Assembly: GCF_020382885.2 (NCBI RefSeq)
Contig: NC_058504.1
Location: 22,867,545 to 22,931,544, forward strand
Origin: Scatophagus argus
Lineage: Eukaryota > Chordata > Actinopteri > Scatophagidae
Reading direction: 5' to 3'
Length of the DNA stretch: 64,000 bases
Positions within the stretch are counted from its first letter, which is position 1. Every line of letters starts with the position of its first letter. A model generated the notes under the pieces. The model ran no database searches. It was not told the origin of the DNA and saw only the letters and a list, made by a program, of their open reading frames with translations. The position numbers were made by a program, and so were the translations under genes. Shown piece by piece: positions 25,201 through 37,216 of the stretch.

Positions 25201-26100
25201 CGGATTTTTATGTGAGAATAAGAGCATCAATATAGAAACCCCCGCTCGTAACTTTTCAAAAATAAATTTTCTCATCGGTAATAGGCCACTTCGTGAAGAG
25301 CTAATGTTCGTCCTATATGTCTATAAACTAATAATCATGCTTCACTCAACCTATTAAATGATGTTACGTAACTGCAGTTAGTTAAGTATCCAGCAGGGGG
25401 GCGCTGAAATCAAATAATATCTAAGGTAAATATTGTCACATTTGTGGTGCATTGAGGCCTGAATGTATTAATTATGAAATACACTGTTAAACACATAATA
25501 TACAACCAATATTAAGGAGCATGTTTTTTACATAATGTAACTCAGGATCCAATAATAAACAAATAATAAATAGAATAAGAAGACAAAAACAGGTTCTCAA
25601 CAGGTTTTATTTTTAAAGTCAATTTCACTGGCTCTTAACCATCACCTTTGTAGCAACAACTTTAAACATTAAACTCTGACACTTCAACTGCTTTTCTCAC
25701 GTCTCAGCTGTAACTCGTTCATCATTTTACCCTTAACATCATCCTTCTGCTCAAAAACCAAGTCCCAACTCTCAAACAACTTTCAGACGAGGTGAAGATC
25801 AGACAAAATGTCCTGCCTTTCCAAAAATGTTCACTCTGAAGGTCCTCACAGAGACATACCTACTTCCCTTCAAGGTCAATAAAGAAACTTGAACATCCAA
25901 TTATGAAACCAAAAATATACTTTAATATCATCCTTCATGAAAGTTTCCAGAACAATTGGGAGAAAAACAGCTTTATAGAACAATGTACAAAAAAGAGATA
26001 CTGAATATGTATACGTTAACCGCTGTCATACTGGGGTCAGTTCTGACTGTGTTATGGGAGGAGAAATGTTCATCACTTTTAACTCTTTTATCACATTTCA

Positions 26101-26272
26101 TCTCTGACACGCAAAGACAGAACTGTGGGAGGAAGCCCACGCAGGCACAGGGAGAACATGCAAGCTCCGCACAGAAAGGCCCAGACCAGGACTCGAACCT
26201 GGACCCCTCATGCTATGGGAGGAGTTGCTGTGAGGCGACAGTGCTAACCACTGCACCACCGTGCCGCCCACT
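26101..26272 (-). mobile_element. tRNA-derived SINE, head part
   Basis: Read on the minus strand, it starts GGGCGGCACGGTGGTGCAGT (A-box like), continues GTTAGCACTGTCGCCTCACAG and has a B-box-like GGTTCGAGTCCTGG, then GGGCCTTTCTGTGCGGAGCT and the shared body. It is a truncated copy of the family at 27393, 34324 and 56200. It is not a functional tRNA gene. Confidence 0.75.
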
Positions 26273-27392
26273 TATTCACTTCCAATGAAATTTTGAACGT
26301 TGAAAGTGGGTAATGAAGAGTGTCGTGGTGGTACTACTACTTTTACTGAAGTAAAAGAACAAATAAACTGTGTCGAATAAGTCTTGAAACGGGTGGTCAA
26401 CCTGCTGGTGTTCACTCAGGAGGGAGGGGGGAGCCTTCTGTCACAATTTAAAAACACAGAAACAGGAACATTTATGATTTTAAAATAAGTTAACACATAA
26501 AGAAGCTGTAATGTAATCCAAAGAATAAAATCCAGTAATGTCACTGAACAAATCTACACAGTTTGGTTAAATGAACTGCACCGGTGTTAAAATACAGAGA
26601 GAGAAAGAGTTGAAGTGAAGTCCACCAACACTTATTTAAATTTAAATGTACAACTGAACAACAATAAAGTGTTTGAATTCACCATCTGAGGTTAAACTCT
26701 ACAGTGTGTAACCATTAAAACCAGTGCAACCAGTTTCTTCATCCACACAGTTTTACTGCACGATGACATCTAGCTAATGCGATATACATGTACAATTTAT
26801 TAATACAGATATGTACGTCATGCTGTAGAGTTAGGTTATAAGACGTGATGTAATTTCAGACTGAAAGAACATCAAACTAACATTTATAATACCCGACTGG
26901 TAAACAGGATCAAAACAGATTATTTTTTTTTAAATCACAGTGACAAAAAAAAAAAAAAAAAAAAAAAAAAAACCCAACTGATGTCACCTGAGTCAAGTCA
27001 CTTGAGCTGGGTGACCACAGAAACAAATCTGATGGTGGAATCTCTGCTGCAGGCTACATTAGCTGTTACTCGTATAACACACCCCAGTCTGTGAGCTGAG
27101 GTGCTTGAGTTGTGCTTGAGCATGCGGATAATGAGGATGTCTGTGGTTCTGCTGCATTGATTTAGCTCCTTTTTTTATAGAAAACACGTCCGTCATGTCA
27201 CGTCAGTCTGTCAGAGTGGAGGAGGACTCTGATAACCAAAGTGAACCAAACAATCAGCTGCGGTGGGAGACCAACATACTGACTGTACAAAATATTTACT
27301 ACATTCTATCATCACTACAGTAAAGGATTTTTGCCATTTATATGCAAGAAATCAACATACTTACTATACTATTTAAAGGTTGAACATTTTTC

Positions 27393-27705
27393 CACCCGTC
27401 AGGGTCGCGGGGGTGCTGGAGCCTATCCCAGCTGACTGAGGACGAGAGGCGGGGTACACGATGGACTGGTTGCTAGTAAATTGCAGGGTCAACACACAAA
27501 GACAGACAACCACACACGCACACACTCACACCTAGGGGCAATGAAGAGCAGCCAATTAACCTAATGTGCGTGTTTTTGGGATTGTGGGAGGAAGTTGAAC
27601 AAAACCCACGCAGACACAGGGAGAACATGCAAACTCCACATAGAAGGGCCCAGACCGGGATTCGAACCTGGAACCCTCTTGCTATGAGGAGACAGTGTGG
27701 CCATA
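27393..27705 (-). mobile_element. tRNA-derived SINE copy with damaged head
   Basis: Same family as 34324-34642. It shows the body (GGTCGCGGGGGTGCTGGAGC, AGCTGACTGAGGACGAGAGG, CACCTAGGGGCAATGAAGAG) and, on the minus strand, the B-box GGTTCGAATCCCGG. The A-box end is lost and replaced by a (TATAA)n tract. Confidence 0.75.
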
Positions 27706-28571
27706 TAATATAATATAATATAATATAATATAATATATAAATCAGCTTCAGTCTGTAAAAAACAGTGATGTCGCCATTAACATCTCCTCAAGTGTGACTG
27801 GGAGTCAGGTGACCTCTCAGCCAATCACAGTGTCCACTGCTCCACCTCTCTTTTTCTTTCTTTAATTTCCTTCAGAAGGTTTTCAGTTGTTTTTCTCTGT
27901 CCTCAGAGTTCTGCTGAATCCTTCTCCTTACATTTTAAAACCTGTAGAGTCAGATGGAAAATGGTTTCCTCCAAAGCATCCTTTTCCTGAAGTTATCGAG
28001 TAGTCTAAAAAGCGACCTGTCTCGCTTTAATGAGTCTTTGTCTCCTCCAGGTAATCCAGTCCGATCTGATCTTAGACTGAGATTCTTCAGGTTTTGTCTG
28101 TTAAACACAGCACATTTTTAGTTTATCTTTGACCTCCATTAAACTGAGTCCTGATGAAGCTGCTCTGCTCTCCACAGGCAGAGAGCAGTCACTGCAGATT
28201 TCATTTTGTGCCTTTTCACATTTCATCGTAGACAAAATACGTCAAAATGCAGTTATTATAACAATGCAATACATAGGGACAATTCTACTGCGTAATGAGT
28301 AACTTTTGATACTTGTTATGGAGTGTTCATTGGTGGTTGCGTTGCTAAGCTAGGCTAATTACCTTTAAATACAAGAAGTCCCAGAAATCAAATATTTCAT
28401 AAACATACTTTTATGTTCAGTATCAGCAGTTCTGAGGCCTGCAGTTCAGAATAATTCCAAAAACATAACTCAATCTGAAGGAATTATTTAAAAGATTCTC
28501 CCTTTAACTCCACCAGAATTTGAAGAAACTTTCACAGAATTAGCTGAGCTGTGGTAAAACCCTGTTGTCTC

Positions 28572-31500
28572 TCAGACATCATACGGCCTCTCCTCCTCCT
28601 CCTCCTCATCCTCCTCTTCGGCCTTCTTGGTGAAAGCAGACGACAGCTCCTGCAGCAGCAGTTCCTGTGATGGCGTACAGATTCCCTGGAGCTGTTGCCT
28701 CCTCCTTACGGCAGGCTGCTGCGGGGCATTCAAGTCCAGAGAGCTGCAGTCTGTTTCTCCGTCGCCACCACCACTGCTGCCTCCACTCTGCTCTACAGGG
28801 TCCACAGAGTCACTGCTGGTCTGGAGCACGTCAGGGTCAGTCATGTGGTCCACAGGAACCAGTCTGAGTGGTGGGTGGTCTGGGACTTCCTGGGTCTCAG
28901 AGGCATGGCTGGACAGGAAGCTGGTCTCTAGAGATTTTAGGACCTGGAGGCCAAAGTCCCCTACCTCCTCATAGAGTGGCTCAGGAAGGTCTGGAGACTC
29001 CGAACGCTCCTCGAACGAGTCCTGCTGCACCTTCATGGGCTGCAGTTGAACACAGAGAGAAATAATGTATCAGTTCATGATGTACAAAATAGAAGCTAGT
29101 AATCAAAAATATAAAATACCTACAAAGTACATGGAGAGAGTCCTTCTGTCATGTAACTTTCTCTGCAGAGAGAAGAAAACAGTTTTAATACTTAAATATC
29201 TTTAAATATTAAAAAAATAGATTTTAACATCTTTTCATTCAGTTTCATTTCTTTCAGTGGACATGTATTTTAAATATAAACTAATCTGGTTTCAGACCTG
29301 AATCGTTGCCACATATCTGATTAATTCAGTGATTCATTAAAAAGAAACAATCATTCATTCAGTCACACTTTATCAGTATGAAACCAAACACAGCAAACAA
29401 ATTACACTCAGTCTAAAACACATTTTCACTTCTTAAAAGCATTTTCTTCTAACACCAGACAGAAGAAAACAATGTTTTTCTTCACAACATGATGACTGAT
29501 TGTTGATATTTTAGGTTTAGGTTCAGGTAAAGCTAAAGGTTAGGTTCAGGTAAACTGATTCAAAAATTACTCAAAAGCAATCTAAAACAGTTCTTCAAAC
29601 ATTTTCTAAGCCAAACTGCTGTTTAAGACTTAAGGAAGTACAGTCTGACCAGTGTCTGATTGGCCGACAACATGCTGCTGTTGCTCTCGTCTCCTCTGAT
29701 GGGGACGAGAGGCATCGTGCCAAACTTCTGTTTGGAGATATCTGAGGAGGAGTGACGCCTCAGCACTGGAGGACCCGGGTCATCGTTCTGGAAAACAAAA
29801 AACACCAGAGTCAGCAGACATCCTGCAGAAACATTCACAGCATTACCAACTCCAATTTCTCCTTTGACTGGTCACACAGAAACATGGGATTGGTGGTCAG
29901 ATCCAGAGCAACTTTCAGTCCACTGAAGGACCAACACCTCTGACTCTGCTGTATTGAATCTGATACTGAATCAGTTCTACAGCTTGCATGGAAGCCGACT
30001 AAAACAGCAGGATGGCAGTTCATCTGACCTGAGCTCTGAGGAAGCTGGTGATCCAGTCCCACAGTTCAGCCTCACAGCTACAACACAGATAGCTGAGAGG
30101 GAAAAAACAGATGCACAGTCAGGTTTGATCTGCACAGTGGATAAACAACAGCATGAAAAATAAGTGTATTGTGAGGAAAATAGTCCCAAACAGTCTGCTC
30201 CCCTCATGTGAGGGTCAATGTGGCATCTGAAACTTAAAGATGCAGAAATGAAATGCATCCTAACTAAACAAAGATTTTTCTTCTTACTTTGTGTTAAGAG
30301 AGATTAAGATAAGAGATAATCCTTTATTAGTCCCATTACTGAGAAATTTACAATGTTACAGCAGCAAAACGGGATATAGAGGGTGCAAAGCATGCAAGAA
30401 TAAGGGAAGGATGAGCATTCAAAAAGAATAAATACACAGGAAACCAGTACCTGCAGCTGTAGACAGTACAGAAAAGAAAAGACCATTCACACTAGAGTCC
30501 CTCACCTCAAGATTAGACTTTATGGCTCTGAATATCAGCTGATCAAATAATCAGGGACTTAACAGGTTAACAGCTCAGTTTCACTGATGAAATGTCAACA
30601 GAAAGAGTGGCAGGAGCTGAGTTTGGACTCAGTTCATTCCTGCTTTACACCAGAAGTCAAGATAAGCCGATACTTCACTCATGGAACAGTGTGGTACTCA
30701 CAGCTGGTGTTTGTCTGACATCACTGTGAATCCCCACCTGCAGGTGAAGACAGATCACACACTTTATGACACAGATGATGTTACCGACTGTTTGTCAGCT
30801 CCCTGACTGATCACTACTGACTCGTGATCTGAGCTTCTATAACCTCCTTTAACAAGCTGCTCAGTGGACAGTTTTTGTTCATGAACAAATGCTGTTCCCT
30901 GTCCTCAGGTCTGATCTCGGGTCTGATCTCTGTTATCTAAACAGGCAGTAGATCTGTCCTCTCTTTATCCGCTGATTTCAGATCTTGAAGCTGTGCAGTG
31001 TCTTTTCGCGTCTAGTCCACAAGCAGAGCATAGTTCATCTTATATGGTCATTTTAGGGCTGTTGAACATACTAATAATCAGGGATCTATCTTAAGTCGTG
31101 TCTCCTCACTGCATTTAGGGAAAAAAAAATCCTGTCTTCTCATAGGATGGAAAGAACCATCCTAACTGAAGAGTTTCCTATGTTAGGATGGCCCTGTCCT
31201 AAATTTAAAATAAAAAAATAGCAGTACCACCATTGTTGAGTCTGTAGGGCAGTAATAATGAACATGAACAGTGATATATTATGACTACTCAAACCACAGT
31301 GCCGGAGAAGCTGCTCTTAGCCTGTTGGAGAAGAATATTTTGTGAAAATTATAATAGCAATACTAACCTTAATTTCGTAAAACATCTCTCAAAACCTAAG
31401 TTACTGCTTCACTCAAGGCAACAAATTAAAATCAACTCATCAAAACATAAATCCAAAAATGCTTGATCAAATTGATTAGATGTTACAATCAAAACGGTGA

Positions 31501-34500
31501 AGTCAGTGACAGTAATGTAAGAAAGACTGCGTTTAATACCCATTAAGTTTCATACAAAGCGCTCAGAATTGTCTGCGTGTATGAAATGCAAGCTGTGAGC
31601 TTCATGTCACCTGGTTGGAGCTTTGAGCCTCCTGCGGATACCAATGTAGATCTTCATGGACTTCAGAGACCACTCCTTCTCTGGTTTGATGCTCTAAACG
31701 ACAACACAGACCAGTCAGGGGACTGGAACACGACTGGGTGTTTACTGGTTCACAAAGAAACCCAACTGTCCCTGAGCGTTACCTTCTTGTCTTTGAGCAG
31801 CAGCAGTTTGTGCTCTTTGATCTGGAACGTTCGCTCCTGGAACTTGTTTCCCTGAAGGAGTTTTGGAGGTTCCTCACGACACTTCAACAGACCGATCTTC
31901 ATGATCTCACTCTTATAGGCTGAAGAGACAGACAGACATGTAGCATCAGACACAGTGTGGAAAACAGTGGCTGATACAGCACCTCGTTTGTTAATCTGAG
32001 TGAGGTTGTGTGTGTTGGGTGTTGGATCTACAGGTGAGGATGTTGATGCCTTCTCCTTTAGGAACTCTCTTCACCATCAGGTAGGCCGAGCTTGGGTCGG
32101 CCATCTTACACCACTGCAGAGCCTGCTCCAGGACTTTCTCTTTGGGATGTAACGGACGCTCTGAAATAACAACAACAAAGAACAACAACTGTCAGGTAGG
32201 AGAATAAAATGTCCCAACTACCCTAAACACATCTGTCCAGATGTATCAGAGAGAGAGGGACAGGTGTTGATCCAAACTCAGCCCAGCTGTGTCAGAGACA
32301 GGTGTACAGGTGTTTGTCTCCCAGTCTCACCCAGCTGTCCGTCCTCGATGGCCTCAAAAGTCATCCACACGTCTTTGTCTCCGGCCGGGACATTTCTCAT
32401 GAACAGAACCTGATTGGTCAGCTCCTCGGCACACATGGTTGGAGACACCTGCAGGGGGTCAAAGGTCACACAGACCGTCACACCTGAAAATACACTTCCT
32501 GCTTATCCCAGCATGCACTGGGCAATGCAGGTGGTATCAAACCCCCAGCATCACGTTCAGAGGCAGTCAGTTTATTTTAGCCCATTTACAAATGGATTCA
32601 CATTAATAGTTCATTAATGATTGATATCCAGTTCTGACTTACTTTGAGAGTAATGCAGCAGTCTGGTATCTTCATCTCCAGATAGACTTCGATGATCAGA
32701 TCTCCGGCCTGAGAAAGCTGCACATGAAAACCTCCATCAACCATCGACAACCTGAGGGACCTCAGTACTGTCTTGAGAATTTATCAACTTAATACAACCC
32801 TATTTCCACCTTAATATCAACTTTACTATCAATCAATTATTATCATCCAGCTTACGAACCTGTAATCAAGTGATTATAAGTAAATACTAACTTATTGATT
32901 TATTACACTTAATATTTAATTCATTACTAATATTATCTGGCCAGAAGCAAATAAAACAACTCAAACCAGTCAGTCAACCAACAGTGTTAATCTATATTTG
33001 ATACAGCACCATAAATATAAATCAAGCTGCATGTTTTAGATGATGGTTTTATTAATAATTGTGTGTTGTAATGACATGGCATAATTACTGCAGTACCTGA
33101 GTGTCCTTCCAGCTGGTGATGAGGCTGATCTCCAGCTCGATCTGCGTTTTATGCTCCTCATCGATCTGAAACGGGATCAGAAGTTCATGGAGTTCACTCA
33201 GTTTTTACAACACAGAGGAGAATGTCTCGACCTCCACTCAGAGCTATACTCACATCAAAGACATACAGGTAGTTGTCTATCAGATCCTCCACGATCTTCA
33301 CCTCATGCTCTCCTTTCCCGTCGGTCTGGAACAGACTGGGAGCGAACAGCAGCGACAAGTTCTTAGTGCACATCTGGTTCAGATCGGCACACTTCTGGAC
33401 CCTGAGAGAGAAGTTCAGCAACAGCTCTTACTGCTTCTGCTGTGACCAACAAGACCTTCGACACCAGAAGATTATAAATGACGCAACTTGTTTTACAGAT
33501 ACCATAATTCCTCAGTTAAAAGCCAGGCTGTTAATGGAAGTGCAGGTCTGCTTGTGTGAGCTCACCTGTACAGGTGACTGATGAGAGCAGCCAGAGTGGT
33601 CCTGTTGACTCGGGGAAGACTCCGGATGATCTCTTTGTAGCGGTCCAACCTCTGACTCTTCTGAGGGATTTCTGAATATAAAAACAAGGCAGACGTTAAC
33701 CTTGAAGCATACATCAGCCTGATATTTGCTCTCATCTGCTTATAAACAGATTCTGAACAGATAATGTTTCAGAAAATGACTGAATAGAGCAGTAAATAAC
33801 GTGTGTGTGTCAATGTGCAGCCCTCAGAGACTAAACTCGACTCTGGTCTAAAGTGAGGTGGACTCACTTGCGGCCTGTTGCCACAGCGGGTGGAGTTCGC
33901 ACATGAATATGGGGTCGTCCAGCTCTCTGAAGAACCTCTTCAGGACATCCGTCACGTCCTCGATGAAGTGGTCTCCGATCCTCAGTTTGACGTTTCGAGC
34001 ATCTTTGCGAAACTCTTCTATTAAGAGTTTGATCCTGGTTTTGGCCCCGTTCTTCCTGTAGATTCCCTCGTGGCCCAGACCTAGAGAGCATGCTCAGAAG
34101 GTCACCCAGGTATGCAGTGAGAGAGGCAGAAAATATCTTATCCCAGTGAGGTTTACTGCAGCCTCACACAGATGGACTTTTATAGTTTGGCTTTAGCAGA
34201 TATCCCTTCAAGAGCAAAGAAGTCGGACTGAAAGATTTGAAGATTTGTTAGCGCTAACACTTTGAGGGAAAATTCTCTATGTTTTACGTGGATGATCAAT
34301 AACTGTTGACGGTAAATGTAGTCCATCTATCCATCCATTTTCTATACCGCTTATCCATCAGGGTTACAGGGGAGGTGGAGCCTATCCCAGCTGACTACGG
34401 GCGAGAGGCGGGGTTCACCCTGGACTGGTCGCCAGTCAATCGTAGGGCCAACACACAAAGACAGACAAGCACACACTCACACACACACACCTAGGGGCAA

Positions 34501-37181
34501 TGTAGAGTAGCCAATTAACCTAATGTGCATGTTTTTGGGATTGTGGGAAGAAGCCGGAGTACCCGGAGAAAGCCTGGGAACTCCGCAGGCACAGGGAGAA
34601 CATGCAAACTCCACATAGAACCACTGCACCACCGTGCCGCCTGGTAAACGTAGTCAGTTAAGCAAAAAAATTCCTCAGTGCCTTCTGGACTCAAAAAGCT
34701 GAGCTCCCCTGCAGCACACTGTTCTTCTGACAACAGTGATGTAGCTGGATTGCTCTCTGTTTCTAGCATTTCTGTGTTACAGGTAGTCAAGAGAACTAAA
34801 AGAAATGAAAAGAAATTCATGTTCCTCTTCTTCCTCACCGTACTGAGTGATGAAGGCAATGCAGCTGTCCACAATAATGGGGATGTCATTTCTGCTCAGC
34901 TGCTGCTCCCTAAGAGTGTTTCCTTTGCCGCCAGCGGCTCGCTGGATGTCCGTGTACCACAGAGAGAAATCTGTCCGGCCGATCCCCTGCAGATGGAGAG
35001 TCCTGATGGAGAGAGGAAACGAAGTGATGAAGGAAAAAGAAACAAAATGAACTGGTGTTCAGCAGAGAAACTCTTCATCTCACCTTCCTTTTTCTACTAA
35101 AACCAGGATGTCTTTCTTTTCGTGGTTTTCAGTCTCGGAGGTGATACCTTCAACACAAACAGACCATTTCATCTAAATCAATCAGACAGAATCAATCAGT
35201 CACACATGGTGTATTTGCAGATCAGGACCACGACTGACTGAGCTCCTGCAGGCGGTTCAGGTTGATGATGTCCTCCGCCGCTCCATCATTGCAGGGACAG
35301 ATGAAGAGGTTGGACTTCTGTAGGACAAAGTAAGCCTCCTTCCACTGCTGCGGGTCCAACATGGCTCTGTACCGCAGCAGGCCGACCCGCTCGAACTCCC
35401 GAGTCAGCAGGCAGTGACAGCTGAGGGGGGTTGCAGCCTGATGGTGGACGGGACACAGAGTAAATTAAAATATCAGACCAGTGCTTGCACTATACCAAAA
35501 TGTGAAAATTGTTTTATTGAAAGTAAAATCTCCTTTTGTCTCTGGTGGGAGGTGAGTGTTTCCAGTGCTGAGCGAGCTGCACAGGAGGCATAGGAAGTCT
35601 TACATCCTTTGACACTTTGACGGAAGAACATGGTCTCCCACAGAATTAACAGTAATAGTACAGAACCGTCATTTAAAATAGGTCCAGTTTGCAGATATTA
35701 TGGTGGACAGAGTCGAATATTACAGCTGTAGTTAGGATGCAGTTTCAGACCTTCCCGATGGATTTGGTCCAGCTGTGCAGAGTGTCGGCTGTCTCCAAAC
35801 CAAACTGATAAAGTTTGTCTGACGTCAAATACAACTCAAAGGTGTAACGAAACCTGAAGGACAGACAGAAGCGAAACACATGCTTTATCAAAAACAAAAA
35901 CGTCATAAAAGACATCAACTAAAGATGAAATGAAATGTAGAAAATAAAGTGCATGCCTGTCGATGAAGCCGTTGTTGTTGTTTAAGGAGTCGGGTCGACT
36001 GACGCCCAAACACACGATGTCTTTAACACTGATCTGCATGCAGGGATCAGCCGACCGATCTGACTCATAGAAGAGCAGAGACTGATCCACCGAACACCAG
36101 AACTTCTGGAAGTCTGACAATGAGACGACGAGACATTTAGTCCCTCAGAAATGTTCCTGATAATCTGCTCTTTTTATTAGTCTGGTTCTGTATGAGTCTC
36201 TTTGTTGTTTCACTCTGATTTTACTTCAGAGGAAAATTTCTCTTTTCAACCTGACCCAGCTGACCTCCTCCCTCCCTCCCTCCCTCCGTCCTACTACCCT
36301 GCTACCTCTCTCCCTCCATCTCCTCCCACCTTCTCTTGTTTTCCTGGACAGCGTTCCTCTGTGGATGGAGCTGGACTTGTACAGGTAACCAGAGTGAAGG
36401 ACAGGCTGCATGATCTCATCGTACACACTGGGGTCTGTGTGGAAAACAGAAGAATAACCTCAGCTGCAACCTCACACAAATATACACACACACACCACAT
36501 GAACTAAAACTTGCAGATTTTACACAACTAACAAAAGAATCTAAAGAAAAAGACTCATGTAAACTCAAACGCAAACTCATGAAAATCTTCAGATTTACAT
36601 CTTAAAGCAAACAGCAGACTGATTCTTGCTGAAGTGAAATGATTCCGACTCTGCTCCACTTTGTACTTTGTCAGTTATTGGAACAAAAGCCTGCCTTAGT
36701 CTGAGTTTCTCTGCTTGCTGAAGCAAAGTGTAACAAGATAAAACCTCCCTCCAGGAACAGAGCTGATAACACAACAGCTGCATCACAACACATGACCTCA
36801 GCTGACCTGCAGTCAGTCTCCACAAGCCCAACTGACCTTCAATACAGTCTGAGTTGAATTCAACTCTCTGAAATGTACATTTTCAGTCTGAAAAAAGTCT
36901 GATGTCAGATCAGCTATTATGAATCGTTTGATTAAAATAAGAAATGACAGATTTATAGAAGTGTTTAGTGTTTCAGATTACGGTGGATTACAGTACAGCA
37001 GAGATCAGACCTGATGCGGTGCAGTGAGCCAGCAGATGCTGATTTCTTTGGCTGCTGTTGGCATGGTTGGCCAGGCGAGCTGACTCTGCCTCTGAGAAAA
37101 TCTGGGTGACTGTTTTCAGAAGAGTCTGCTCAGAGACTGCAGAGCAGAGTACCTGTTAAGGAGAAAGAGACATTAACACAG

Positions 37182-37216
<35 letters not shown>

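Larger units (their letters stand above)
25260..28571. other. Intergenic region between arap3 and tbc1d2, including the probable arap3 3' UTR
   Basis: No coding exon is seen. The arap3 3' UTR starts at 28571 and runs towards lower coordinates. A minus-strand AATAAA lies at about 26803-26808 and could end a long UTR. The segment holds two SINE copies (26101-26272, 27393-27705), a poly(A) run at 26945-26971 and a (TATAA)n patch at about 27706-27738. Confidence 0.4.

Noticed and set aside
26190..26272. tRNA gene-like A and B boxes on the minus strand
   Set aside because: They are the heads of dispersed SINE copies that recur in the window; no cloverleaf with a proper anticodon arm is intact.
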